A stretch of 64,000 nucleotides of DNA, taken from assembly GCA_937888365.1 (NCBI GenBank), contig CALBFA010000072.1:1-64000 (forward strand), in the 5' to 3' direction. Source of the stretch: an uncultured Fidelibacterota bacterium (GTDB lineage Bacteria > Fidelibacterota > UBA8477 > JABMPR01). Both the position numbers and the translations under genes were made by a program. Shown in pieces: positions 25,662-34,032 of this stretch. Numbering within the stretch: the stretch's first letter is position 1; the number at the start of each line of letters is the position of its first letter. The notes below the pieces were generated by a model that had not been told where the DNA came from, made no database searches, and saw nothing but the letters and a program-made list of their open reading frames with translations.

Positions 25662-27443
25662 ATGTATAATTTTGAAATTATTTTATTTATTGCCGTAGCT
25701 TTATTTTCAATATTGGCATTTGTACGTGAATGGTTTCCGATTGAAGTCACAGCCTTATTGACCCTTGGCATTTTACTCGTAACGGGCCTCATTACTGAAA
25801 CGGAGGCTGTTAGTGGGTTTTCAAATCACGCCGTTATTACGATTGGAGCCATGTTTGTCATAAGCAAAGCAATTTCAAAAACGGGTGTCATCGAAAGTTT
25901 CACGATGTTTATTGAGAAATTAGGAAAAGGAAAAACGTGGTTAGTGTTACTCTTATTTTTCCTCGCCGTCAGTTTTTTTTCAGCATTCATCAACAATACA
26001 GCGACGGTCGCTTTGCTAATACCCGTTGGGATGCAATTAGCAATCAATCTTAAAATTAGTCCTTCAAAAGTAATGATGCCTTTATCTTTTGCTGCCATTG
26101 TAGGCGGTACTACAACAATTATTGGGACATCTACAAATTTAATCGTGGCCGATTTAGCCAAAAATTCTGGTATTGAAATCAGTCTTTTTGAAATGAGTAA
26201 ATTGGGGATTATATTTGTCGTCATAACATTGATTTATAATTTGTTTGCAAGTAAATATCTTTTATCAAGTCGTATTCCTATTTCAGGTTTGACCAAAAAA
26301 TATCATATGTCAACGTATTTAACGGAAGTACAAGTTTCAGATGACTCCCCTTTAATCGGTGCAACATTACTCCAATCGGGCATTGGGCCTAAATATGATA
26401 TAATTGCCCTAGAGATTATTCGAGATGGACGTCACATCAATACGAATATTCGTTTTGAAATTATTAAGGAAAATGATATTCTGCTTATACAATCCCCTGT
26501 CGAGAACTTACTCAACTTTAGAAATGAACAGAACGTACTCCTTCTTAGCGACATTAAACTCAACGATAACGAACTCAATCAAAATGATAACGTACTCATC
26601 GAAGCGCTACTTTCAACAACCTCAAGTCTGGCAGGAAAATCTTTAAAGGATATAGATTTTCGCAAAAAATATGGCGTATTTGTTTTAGCAATAAAAAGAC
26701 AGAATGCTATTATTCGAAAAAAAATAGCGTATGTCTTTTTAAAAAACTTTGACTCGATTTTAATTTTTGGGAGTCGTACACGTGTAGAGGCCTTAAAAAA
26801 AGATTCAGATTTCATCCTGCTTGATGAGATTGATGTCAATTTACACAAAATTAAATATTGGTGGTTTGCCTTGGGGTTGATTCCAGTGGTTGTACTGCTG
26901 ACTCTATTCAATATTGTGTCCATTATGGAAGCGACGTTAATAGGGGCAATACTCGTTATCTTGCTCGGTATCGTTCCAATCCAAGAAGTCTATCGATCCA
27001 TCAACTGGACGGTCATTTTTTTAGTAGCCGCGTTTATTCCCATGGGAGCCGCAATGAACCATGTTGGACTCGATGTTACTTTAAGCAAATCATTCATACA
27101 TCTGTCCGAATATTTTGGACAACAAGGCATTGTCAGTATTTTCTTTTTCATCACCATGTTATTGACGGCATTCCTCTCAAATAATGCAACAGCAATCATT
27201 ATGACTCCAATAGTCATGCGAACGTCGGCCTTATTGGGCGTTTCAGCTGTACCTTTAGTGATGACGATTATGTTTGCAGCATCCCTTTCATTTATAACAC
27301 CGAATGGCTACCAAACAAATGCAATGGTGTATTCCCCAGGTGGCTACAAGTACAAAGATTTTATTAAAGCTGGATTGCCATTACATATTATTTTATGGCT
27401 TATTGGGAGTTATTTAATTCCAATATTTTGGCCACTTTACTAA
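25662..27443 (+). CDS. SLC13-family permease with TrkA-C (RCK_C) domains
   Basis: This 593-aa protein is an SLC13/DASS-type carrier (ArsB/CitT superfamily). Its N-terminal membrane half includes FFSAFINNTATVALLIPVGMQ and FAAIVGGTTTIIGTSTNLIV; the second half has TAFLSNNATAIIMTPIVM and FITPNGYQTNAMVYSPGGY, the usual paired SNT/NAT-type signatures. Between them, about residues 205-390, lie two RCK_C domains, as in many bacterial members. Transport of dicarboxylate, sulfate or another anion with Na+ is typical, but the substrate cannot be read. It starts 43 bases after the kinase gene. Confidence 0.88.
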   Translation: MYNFEIILFIAVALFSILAFVREWFPIEVTALLTLGILLVTGLITETEAVSGFSNHAVITIGAMFVISKAISKTGVIESFTMFIEKLGKGKTWLVLLLFFLAVSFFSAFINNTATVALLIPVGMQLAINLKISPSKVMMPLSFAAIVGGTTTIIGTSTNLIVADLAKNSGIEISLFEMSKLGIIFVVITLIYNLFASKYLLSSRIPISGLTKKYHMSTYLTEVQVSDDSPLIGATLLQSGIGPKYDIIALEIIRDGRHINTNIRFEIIKENDILLIQSPVENLLNFRNEQNVLLLSDIKLNDNELNQNDNVLIEALLSTTSSLAGKSLKDIDFRKKYGVFVLAIKRQNAIIRKKIAYVFLKNFDSILIFGSRTRVEALKKDSDFILLDEIDVNLHKIKYWWFALGLIPVVVLLTLFNIVSIMEATLIGAILVILLGIVPIQEVYRSINWTVIFLVAAFIPMGAAMNHVGLDVTLSKSFIHLSEYFGQQGIVSIFFFITMLLTAFLSNNATAIIMTPIVMRTSALLGVSAVPLVMTIMFAASLSFITPNGYQTNAMVYSPGGYKYKDFIKAGLPLHIILWLIGSYLIPIFWPLY

Positions 27444-27453
27444 ATATGATATA

Positions 27454-27487
27454 AAAAAAATAGCTCATCATTTCTGATGAGCTATTT
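27454..27487 (-). terminator. Terminator after the tRNA-Ser genes
   Basis: AAATAGCTCATCA and TGATGAGCTATTT form a perfect 13-bp stem with loop TTTC (27458-27487). On the minus strand the stem is followed by a run of T (TTTTTTTTAT), so it ends the tRNA transcript. On the plus strand no T-run follows, so it may serve the SLC13 gene less well. Confidence 0.85.
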
Positions 27488-27489
27488 CG

Positions 27490-27572
27490 CGGAAGCGGGG
27501 AGACTCGAACTCACAAGTCCTTACGGACGGCGGTTTTCAAGACCGCTGCCTTACCAATTAGGCTACGCTTCC
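27490..27572 (-). tRNA. tRNA-Ser (UGA)
   Basis: A cloverleaf of 83 nt with acceptor GGAAGCG/CGCTTCC, D-arm GCC/GGC, anticodon stem GCGGT/ACCGC with loop CTTGAAA (anticodon TGA), and a long variable arm CGTCCGTAAGGACTTG typical of serine. The discriminator is G and CCA is not encoded. The T-stem GTGAG/CTCCC has one U-C mismatch at its second pair, unusual for a functional tRNA. It lies 9 bases downstream of the second tRNA-Ser. Confidence 0.9.
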
Positions 27573-27581
27573 ATACTAATG

Positions 27582-27669
27582 CGGAGGAGGCGAGATTTGA
27601 ACTCGCGGTACAGTAAAACCGTACAACAGATTAGCAATCTGCCGCCTTAAGCCGCTCGGCCACCCCTCC
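27582..27669 (-). tRNA. tRNA-Ser (GCU)
   Basis: An 88-nt cloverleaf with acceptor GGAGGGG/CTCCTCC (one G-U pair), anticodon loop TTGCTAA (anticodon GCT), a long variable arm (TTGTACGGTTTTACTGTACC), and T-arm GCGAG/CTCGC. The discriminator is G and CCA is not encoded. It precedes tRNA-Ser(UGA) on the same strand and shares its terminator. Confidence 0.95.
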
Positions 27670-27744
27670 ATTTTAAAAAAGCCGTCGAATATAGCCTGTG
27701 CAAAAGAAAACACAAACTGATTCTAATTCATAGTTTTAATAATA

Positions 27745-28452
27745 TTATTGCAGTTCTTTTGGTTTAAAATAATGACTTAAATAGATAAATGGCGTGTCTA
27801 ATAATGCTACCATCACTTTAAGAACAAACGTTGTAATGATGATATCAAGAAGAATATCCATTGGAAATATTTCGCCATTACTCGATATAATCGGTGGCAA
27901 AATCACAAATGCTAGAAAGCAAAATATTATCGTATCAATAAACTGACTCACAATTGTGGATAAATTATTCCTAAGCCATAAGTACTTTCCATCAAATCTT
28001 TTTTTCCATAAAGTAAAAGCCCATACATCATGTAATTGAGATGCCAAATAGGCGGCTAAACTCGCAATGACAATACTTGGTGACAACCCAAAAAGCGTAT
28101 CCATCGCAGCGGAGGCTCCCCAATCACTGGAACTAGCGGTGTATGCCGTTATAAATTGCGACATTATTAAAAAAATAAAGGCTGCCATAAACCCTATTAA
28201 TACACCCTTTCGTGCCGATTCTTTTCCATAATGTTCGGACAATAAATCAGTACTTAAAAAGATTGCTCCATATAAAACATTTCCACCCGTAGCTTCAAAT
28301 CCAAATAAAGTAATCGTTTTCGTTACAAAAATATTTGCCAGAACGATAAATATTCCAATTGTCGCATAGACCCAACTTTCGCCAAGTCGAAATGCAAATA
28401 AAACTATGAAAAGACCCATTAAGGTTTGTAATATAAAAATTATCTCATTCAT
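27745..28452 (-). CDS. yhhQ: Queuosine precursor transporter (YhhQ/VUT1 family)
   Basis: YhhQ imports preQ0 or preQ1 for queuosine tRNA modification. The protein has six to seven hydrophobic segments. Family landmarks are ANIFVTKTITLFGFEATGGN, GAIFLSTDLLSEHYGKESARKGV, SLAAYLASQLHDVWAFTLWK and WLRNNLSTIVSQFIDTIIFC. ATG 28452 (MNEIIFI, 235 aa) is preferred over the track start 28464, which runs deeper into the upstream gene. It overlaps the thioesterase gene by a few bases. Preference for preQ0, preQ1 or queuine cannot be told. Confidence 0.88.
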   Translation of the reverse strand: MNEIIFILQTLMGLFIVLFAFRLGESWVYATIGIFIVLANIFVTKTITLFGFEATGGNVLYGAIFLSTDLLSEHYGKESARKGVLIGFMAAFIFLIMSQFITAYTASSSDWGASAAMDTLFGLSPSIVIASLAAYLASQLHDVWAFTLWKKRFDGKYLWLRNNLSTIVSQFIDTIIFCFLAFVILPPIISSNGEIFPMDILLDIIITTFVLKVMVALLDTPFIYLSHYFKPKELQ

Positions 28453-28867
28453 CATCAAAATCATCTCCCCACGATTTATGTAAAATATCCTGAACCATAC
28501 CAGGGATCCTTAATTTTCGACCACCTGCATTTACAAATGAGTGGACGGTCTTGCCTTCAGCAATTTCATCGATTTCATTTTCCCCACGTCGTACGATATA
28601 AACGACTTGTAAGCGATTATGATGTATGTCTCGAATCTCAGAAACAACTTCAATTTCTTCATGAGACCTCAACATCGTTATGTAACTCGCTTTAGCGGTA
28701 GAAATCAAAAAATGGATATCATTGTCGACCATGGTATTCTGATCAAGTCCTATTTCCTCTAGTAATTTTATCCTCGCAAGTTCAAAATATTCAAATATTT
28801 CATAATAAGGGATACTCTTTTCAGTATCAACTTTTGATGTTGTTAATTTTAGAATTGATCGTATCAT
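28445..28867 (-). CDS. Acyl-CoA thioesterase of the hot-dog (4HBT/YbgC-like) family
   Basis: The 140-aa protein has the hot-dog pattern: VDTEKSIPYYEIFEYFELARIKLLEEIG at the N-terminus (the FEYFELAR block equals the YxxYxEAAR motif of YbgC-like thioesterases), a central beta region RLQVVYIVRRGENEIDEIAEGKTVHSFV, and an arginine-rich end. These enzymes hydrolyse short or medium acyl-CoA or act on acyl-ACP. Neighbouring accA makes a lipid-related role plausible. Substrate unknown. Confidence 0.75.
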   Translation of the reverse strand: MIRSILKLTTSKVDTEKSIPYYEIFEYFELARIKLLEEIGLDQNTMVDNDIHFLISTAKASYITMLRSHEEIEVVSEIRDIHHNRLQVVYIVRRGENEIDEIAEGKTVHSFVNAGGRKLRIPGMVQDILHKSWGDDFDDE

Positions 28868-28871
28868 TTAT

Positions 28872-29825
28872 TTATCCCCAAGATCCAATATTTTCTAGTT
28901 TTGTTATTCTTTCAGAAATCAATGTCTCTTTATCTTTATCAATTAGTTTATGTAATTCTTCTATGATTACATCTTTAATAATATGTGCCATCTTTTCGTA
29001 ATTTCGATGCGCTCCACCCAATGGTTCTTCAATAATTCGGTCTGCAATTCCCATTTCAAGCAAATCGAGTGCAGTCACTTTCATGGATTCAGCCGCGAGT
29101 TCTTTTTTAGAGGCATCATGATATAATATTGATGCACAACCCTCTGGCGATATGACTGAAAACCAAGTATTTTCGAGCATCAACAGTCTGTCACCAACGC
29201 CAACACCTAATGCACCCCCAGAAGCACCTTCGCCAATCACAATGATTAAGATAGGAACCCTGAGTTTGCTCATTTCAAAAAGATTTCGCGCGATTGCCTC
29301 GGCTTGCCCACGTTCCTCTGCTTCAATACCAGGAAACGCTCCAATTGTATCGACAAATGAAACGACAGGTATGTTGAATTTCTCGGCCATTTTCATGACG
29401 CGTAATGCCTTGCGAAATCCTTCGGGACTCGCCATACCAAAATTTCTGTATATATTATCTTTTGTCGAGCGACCTTTTTGCTGACCTATAATGGCTGCCT
29501 TAAATTCACCGATATGACCGATTCCTGCAACAATGGCATGATCGTCACCAAAATATCTGTCACCATGTAATTCATTCCATTGGGTTACAATTCGTTCAAT
29601 ATAATCAAGCGAATGAGGTCGATCTGAGTGGCGTGCCAATTCTACACGTTGCCAACGCGATAATTTTTTGTTGATTTTGATGGCCATATCATGAGATTTG
29701 TTCCGAAGTTTTTCAATTTCAGAACTCAAGTCTTTTTCACCAGTCGTATTTAATAATTCCATCTCTTGAATTTCATTTTCGATTTCGATTAATGGCTTTT
29801 CAAATTCTAATATTGTTTTTGTCAT
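28872..29825 (-). CDS. accA: Acetyl-CoA carboxylase carboxyltransferase subunit alpha
   Basis: AccA, with AccD, transfers carboxyl from carboxybiotin to acetyl-CoA to give malonyl-CoA, the first step of fatty-acid synthesis. The 317-aa protein has an N-terminal coiled segment (FEKPLIEIENEIQEME), WQRVELARHSDRPHSLDYI, GDRYFGDDHAIVAGIG, FVDTIGAFPGIEAEERGQAEAIA and GEGASGGALGVGVGD, all typical. It lies between the GT/PGT fusion (3-base gap) and the thioesterase (4-base gap), in a lipid- and envelope-related run. accD is not in the window. Confidence 0.96.
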   Translation of the reverse strand: MTKTILEFEKPLIEIENEIQEMELLNTTGEKDLSSEIEKLRNKSHDMAIKINKKLSRWQRVELARHSDRPHSLDYIERIVTQWNELHGDRYFGDDHAIVAGIGHIGEFKAAIIGQQKGRSTKDNIYRNFGMASPEGFRKALRVMKMAEKFNIPVVSFVDTIGAFPGIEAEERGQAEAIARNLFEMSKLRVPILIIVIGEGASGGALGVGVGDRLLMLENTWFSVISPEGCASILYHDASKKELAAESMKVTALDLLEMGIADRIIEEPLGGAHRNYEKMAHIIKDVIIEELHKLIDKDKETLISERITKLENIGSWG

Positions 29826-29828
29826 GTT

Positions 29829-31766
29829 TTATCCTGTAATTGCCTTAAGCATTATTTCTAAATCAAGAAAAATAGACTGGTTCTTTAAGTAGAAATTGAC
29901 GAGTGCCAAGCGTTCACTTTCATTTCGATTCATGTTAGGCGTGATGTCCTCTAGACTTAATAGTCCACTTTTATTAAGCCCCTGAAATTCTTGAATCATG
30001 TCTTTAGGGAGCCCAATTAAATTAAATTCTCCTCGGATGACATCGTTTAGTTTTGATTTTATCTCAATCCAGCGGTCAGTTTTGAAACGCGTGTTTGAGA
30101 AAAGAAACAAAAGGACACATTTCAAAACAATTGTTAACAAAAGGTCTTCAATTCTTTTGCCCATTTGTGTTAAGGGATGGAAATACTTGTAATCCATGTG
30201 AATAAGCTGTCCCTGCTGTAATTCTTCTACAGAGGATTTGCCAATGATAACCGAGAGATTGCCGGGTACAAGGCGAATTTTCACGCCCATTTTTGTGAGT
30301 GTTGGCAGAATTGAAAAAAGCCATTTTAAATCAAGATGATCGGATTCGAAAATGAGGTACTCAATTCTATGGAGGAGAATCAATTCAACGATGTCTTCAT
30401 AATGCCCAAGAACAGGATCATTTCTCGATTTGATGCTTTTTGATGGCGTAACAATCCCCACAATTTGATAATCAAAAGGGAATGAGTCTTTGATTTTTTG
30501 GGCAATTTTATTGGCTGTAGTTTCATCACCAATAACAATCGACTTCTCCCCTTCAAGTCGATGTTTTCCTGATACTTTTTGATAAATGAATCGTGAAATT
30601 GGTATCCAAAATAATGAGCCCGCGAAACTAACAGCCATCACAAAGCGACTAAATGCATATTGTTTAAAGAAATAAGTGAGGGAAACATTGACCAAAAAGC
30701 CAAGGGTAATAGCCGTAAATATTCGTCCAATTGAAATTTTTGATTTCTGATAAAGACCTATTATGCCAAATGAAATAAGCCATATTAATAAATATAATGG
30801 TAAGATAAATGCATAATTATTAAGGACTTCAAATGTATGAAATTTTAAATATATCGCGATAAGGGTAATAGATAATAAACTTATAGCGTCTAAAATCGGC
30901 AGGGTGCTCTGTTTGGCTAAATTTCCAATGAGTGATGAGAAATATCGAAACCAAATGCCCATTTTTAATAAAAGTCTCAGTGGGCCTTTTGATAATCTTG
31001 AATAATGTTTATCCGCGAATAATTCCATTGCATGATAAAAATTTGTGAGGGCATCAAATTTAACGGCGTTTGAAGCTTCGCCTTTATAATGGATAATTTG
31101 CGTTTTTGGTGTGTAAACAATCTTCCAACTAGCCTGTGTAAATCGATAACACCAATCTAAATCCTCTCCATACATAAAAAAACGTTCGTCAAATACACCA
31201 ACTTCATCGAGAGCCGATTTTCGCACAAACATATTCGAACCTGAGATGGCTTCAACTTCATATTCATCTTCGGGATTGAGAAATGTAAGGTTATATCGAC
31301 CGAATATCTTGGATTTTGGGAAAAGTGATGCTAAGCCTGAAAGTTTAGTAAATGCAACCCAAGGTGTCGGAATACTTCGGCGGCACGCCAATTGTAGGCT
31401 TCCATCATGATTTAATATTTTGCTCCCTAACATCCCTATCGATGGATTTTTATCCATGATATCAATGAGAATTCTGGCTGTATTGTTTTCAACAAGGGTG
31501 TCTGGATTGAGGACCCAAACATACTGACCCTTCCCTAACTTTATAGCTTGATTATTTGCCTTCGAAAATCCGACATTGTCCTTATTCGCAATAACGTTTA
31601 CGCTTGGAAATTCGCTATCCAACATTGCAATGCTTCCGTCAACAGAATGATTATCCACAACCCATATTTCTGATTCAATATCGTTTAGGGCTGATTCTAA
31701 ACTTATCAACGCTTGGCGTAAGAATGATTTTACATTGTAATTTACAATGATAACAGATAATTTCAT
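29829..31766 (-). CDS. GT2 glycosyltransferase fused to a degenerate polyprenyl-phosphate sugar-transferase scaffold
   Basis: Residues 1-270 form a GT2 transferase: IIVNYNVKSFLRQALISL, VVDNHSVDGS, VWVLNPDTLVENN, ISGSNMFVRKSALDEVGVFDERFFMYGEDLDWCYR, the rhamnosyltransferase-like type. From about 290 come five hydrophobic segments and a Rossmann-like domain (KSIVIGDETTANKIAQKI; LGHYEDIVELILLHRIEYLIFE), the arrangement of WbaP/WcaJ-type priming transferases. The C-terminal sugar-transferase domain is shortened. KRIEDLLLTIV echoes the start, VIRGEFNLIGLPKD the VLxGdMSlVGPRP block and FYLKNQSIFLDLEIMLKAI the end, but the catalytic centre between is absent. Role: probably surface polysaccharide glycosylation; the second half may only scaffold. 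The genes downstream of rfbD and the DPM1-like GT support this. Confidence 0.7.
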   Translation of the reverse strand: MKLSVIIVNYNVKSFLRQALISLESALNDIESEIWVVDNHSVDGSIAMLDSEFPSVNVIANKDNVGFSKANNQAIKLGKGQYVWVLNPDTLVENNTARILIDIMDKNPSIGMLGSKILNHDGSLQLACRRSIPTPWVAFTKLSGLASLFPKSKIFGRYNLTFLNPEDEYEVEAISGSNMFVRKSALDEVGVFDERFFMYGEDLDWCYRFTQASWKIVYTPKTQIIHYKGEASNAVKFDALTNFYHAMELFADKHYSRLSKGPLRLLLKMGIWFRYFSSLIGNLAKQSTLPILDAISLLSITLIAIYLKFHTFEVLNNYAFILPLYLLIWLISFGIIGLYQKSKISIGRIFTAITLGFLVNVSLTYFFKQYAFSRFVMAVSFAGSLFWIPISRFIYQKVSGKHRLEGEKSIVIGDETTANKIAQKIKDSFPFDYQIVGIVTPSKSIKSRNDPVLGHYEDIVELILLHRIEYLIFESDHLDLKWLFSILPTLTKMGVKIRLVPGNLSVIIGKSSVEELQQGQLIHMDYKYFHPLTQMGKRIEDLLLTIVLKCVLLFLFSNTRFKTDRWIEIKSKLNDVIRGEFNLIGLPKDMIQEFQGLNKSGLLSLEDITPNMNRNESERLALVNFYLKNQSIFLDLEIMLKAITG

Positions 31767-31779
31767 GAAGGAGGCAAAG

Positions 31780-32505
31780 CTATAATTTACCGAGTATAGA
31801 CATCATTCTCATCCACCAAACGCGATAGATTGCTTCACGAACGATAGCCTTTGACATTTTACTTTGACCCACTGTTCTGTCCATAAATATGATAGGAATT
31901 TCTTTGATTTTGTCGGGTCGTTTAAGCCAAGCGCGATAATGCATCTCAATCTGAAAAGAATATCCTTCGCTTCTAACACTGTCAATATTGAGGGTTTTAA
32001 GAAATTCTGTTTTCCACGTTTTAAAGCCTGCAGTACCATCGTGAATAGGCATACGTGTGATAAATTGTATGTATTTACTCGCAAAATAAGACAACATTAA
32101 TCGCTTAAGAGGCCAATTTACGACTGATATTCCGTTTGTATAACGGGAACCAATGACAAGATCATAATTATTTTCACGAATTTCCTGCACCATGTTTACA
32201 ATTTCATCAGGATCATGACTAAAGTCACCATCCATCTGTGCAACCGTGTCGTAGCCATGTTCAATGGCAAAATGAAAACCGACGACATAAGCCGTCCCTA
32301 AACCCAATTTTCCAGGGCGTTCAATGAGATGAATACGTTTATTAGTAGCCTGTTTTTCTTTAATGATTTTGGCCGTACCATCAGGTGAACCATCGTCAAT
32401 AATCAAAATATCTGTGTCTAGATTCAAGGTCATGACCTTGTCAATGACTGCTGAAATATTTTCGACTTCGTTATAAGTTGGAGTTATTATTAAATTCGTC
32501 GCCAT
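31780..32505 (-). CDS. Polyprenol monophosphomannose synthase-like glycosyltransferase (DPM1-like)
   Basis: The 241-aa GT2 enzyme resembles dolichol-phosphate mannose synthase: IITPTYNEVENISAVIDKV, LIIDDGSPDGTAKII, IERPGKLGLGTAYVVGFHFAI, VAQMDGDFSHDPDEI, LVIGSRYTNG and GYSFQIEMHYRA. It has no C-terminal membrane segments, so it is the soluble/peripheral type. It likely transfers a sugar from a nucleotide to polyprenyl phosphate as donor for surface glycans. It overlaps the end of the rfbD-like gene by 35 bases and precedes the GT2 fusion, suggesting a small envelope-sugar set. Which sugar is used is unknown. Confidence 0.85.
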   Translation of the reverse strand: MATNLIITPTYNEVENISAVIDKVMTLNLDTDILIIDDGSPDGTAKIIKEKQATNKRIHLIERPGKLGLGTAYVVGFHFAIEHGYDTVAQMDGDFSHDPDEIVNMVQEIRENNYDLVIGSRYTNGISVVNWPLKRLMLSYFASKYIQFITRMPIHDGTAGFKTWKTEFLKTLNIDSVRSEGYSFQIEMHYRAWLKRPDKIKEIPIIFMDRTVGQSKMSKAIVREAIYRVWWMRMMSILGKL

Positions 32506-33373
32506 AAATCTCTCGTTTTAAAAGTTGGAGTTCTTCTCTTGCGGACAGAATAGCAAATTTTAGTTCCGATGCTACTTTTTCTGTTTTTAAGCCACTTCTC
32601 ATGGGTCGTGGTGCTTTTTGTGTAAATTCGTTGGATGAAACACTTTGAATAATGTCTTTAGGCAGATTGAAAACGTCGGCAATTTCTAATGCAAATTCAT
32701 ACCGGCTCATAATTTTGTCGCATCCAAAATGCCAAATTCCCCACGCATCTTTTTCAATGATGTCTTGAATCAATTCCGCGAGGCGATACGCATAGCTTGG
32801 GTTATTAAATTGGTCATTGACAATTTTAACAGCATTCCCCTTCTGTAATTGACTGATAAGCCATTCAACAAAACTCGATTTTAGATTATAGCCAAAACCA
32901 TATAAAACATTTGGACGCACAATCGCCGTCGGTATTTTTGCGGCTTGAACCTCAAGCTCTCCGAGCCATTTGCTTTTTGCATAGACGCCATTTGGATTCC
33001 CTTTATCCTCTTCTCCGTAGGGTCCGTTATGACCATCAAAAATATAATCGGTTGAAATATGTACGAGTGGAATATTTAGAGGTGTCAGGATTTGGAGTAT
33101 GTTTTTCACGCCTACTTGGTTGATTTCATAGGCTAAATCAACATTATCTTCTGCAGCATCGACATTTGTAAAAGCTGCTGTATTGATGACTACATCGGGT
33201 TTCTCTGCGATAATTACATCATTAAGTTCATTAATATTTGTAATATCTACAGGGAGTATTTCATCCGTTGCTGCAATTTTATCAAATAGAAGTACACGAT
33301 GCTTTTGTCTCAAAACACGTGTTAAGTTTTGACCTAATAATCCTGAAGCGCCAATGATTGCAATCGTTTTCAA
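32471..33373 (-). CDS. rfbD: dTDP-4-dehydrorhamnose reductase family protein
   Basis: The 300-aa extended short-chain dehydrogenase has the nucleotide loop IGASGLLGQNLTRVL, VDITNINELNDVI, VINTAAFTNVDAAEDN, the catalytic STDYIFDGHNGPYGEED (S/T region) and NGVYAKSKWLGE with the YxxxK motif. This matches RmlD, which makes dTDP-L-rhamnose. Other rml genes are not in the window, so RmlD activity versus another sugar or a methionine-related MAT2B-like role cannot be settled. It starts exactly at the recX stop and overlaps the next GT gene. Confidence 0.8.
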   Translation of the reverse strand: MKTIAIIGASGLLGQNLTRVLRQKHRVLLFDKIAATDEILPVDITNINELNDVIIAEKPDVVINTAAFTNVDAAEDNVDLAYEINQVGVKNILQILTPLNIPLVHISTDYIFDGHNGPYGEEDKGNPNGVYAKSKWLGELEVQAAKIPTAIVRPNVLYGFGYNLKSSFVEWLISQLQKGNAVKIVNDQFNNPSYAYRLAELIQDIIEKDAWGIWHFGCDKIMSRYEFALEIADVFNLPKDIIQSVSSNEFTQKAPRPMRSGLKTEKVASELKFAILSAREELQLLKREIYGDEFNNNSNL

Positions 33374-34032
33374 TTATTAATATCCTCGATTAGCGCTTCA
33401 GATTCTTCATTTGAACCCAATTTTTCTAATGCGCGTTTGATTTGGTCTGAAGTAAACCCATGTCGTGTCATGGCGTTCCATAATTTATTTTTATGATTCC
33501 GATCCGACAGGTCTAAAAGCTTACTCTTTTTAAGTGCATATCTTAATGCAGAGTCATCCACGCTATGTTCTTGAAAATACGCGTCAAGCATTTGGATGGC
33601 TGTTTCTTGAGGAATTCCCTTATTATGAATAAGTTCATTTTTTATACGAGTGGGTCCCCATCCCTTTATTTTTGCTCTATCTCGAATAAAGGCTCTTGAA
33701 AAACGTTCGATATCAATAAAGTTTTTTCCTATTAAATAATCGATGAGATCCTCGGAATGCTTTATCCACTCTCGCTGACGTAATTTGTTAGAAATTTCCT
33801 TTGGTGAATATTCACGTTGCGCCAAAAGCTTCAGTACATATTCGCGAGCCTCAAAATAGGAAACATCATTGCGAAGATTTTCAATTTCGATTTCATTAAG
33901 AACAGCATTGACGGAATATTCAGGATGTTTTAATAAAAGGTTTGCCGTTGTCCCAATAAAAAACTCTCCATCGATAAATATGGAGAGTCTATTGATTCTT
34001 TTTTGGGATTTTATGGCTGTTATTTTTGGCAA
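33370..34032 (-). CDS. recX: RecX regulatory protein
   Basis: RecX binds RecA filaments and restrains recombination. The 220-aa protein is helical, with the RecX pattern: YVLKLLAQREYSPKEISNKLRQR, LIDYLIGKNFIDIERFSRAFIRDRAKIKGWGPTRIKNELI and a tandem third repeat LSDRNHKNKLWNAMTRHGF. It starts where recA ends (one base apart) and its stop overlaps rfbD. Location downstream of recA supports the assignment. Confidence 0.88.
   Translation of the reverse strand: MPKITAIKSQKRINRLSIFIDGEFFIGTTANLLLKHPEYSVNAVLNEIEIENLRNDVSYFEAREYVLKLLAQREYSPKEISNKLRQREWIKHSEDLIDYLIGKNFIDIERFSRAFIRDRAKIKGWGPTRIKNELIHNKGIPQETAIQMLDAYFQEHSVDDSALRYALKKSKLLDLSDRNHKNKLWNAMTRHGFTSDQIKRALEKLGSNEESEALIEDINN

Noticed and set aside
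25826-26224. 132-aa minus-strand ORF within SLC13
   Set aside because: It is the antisense shadow of the strongly conserved SLC13 transporter and shows no motif of its own.
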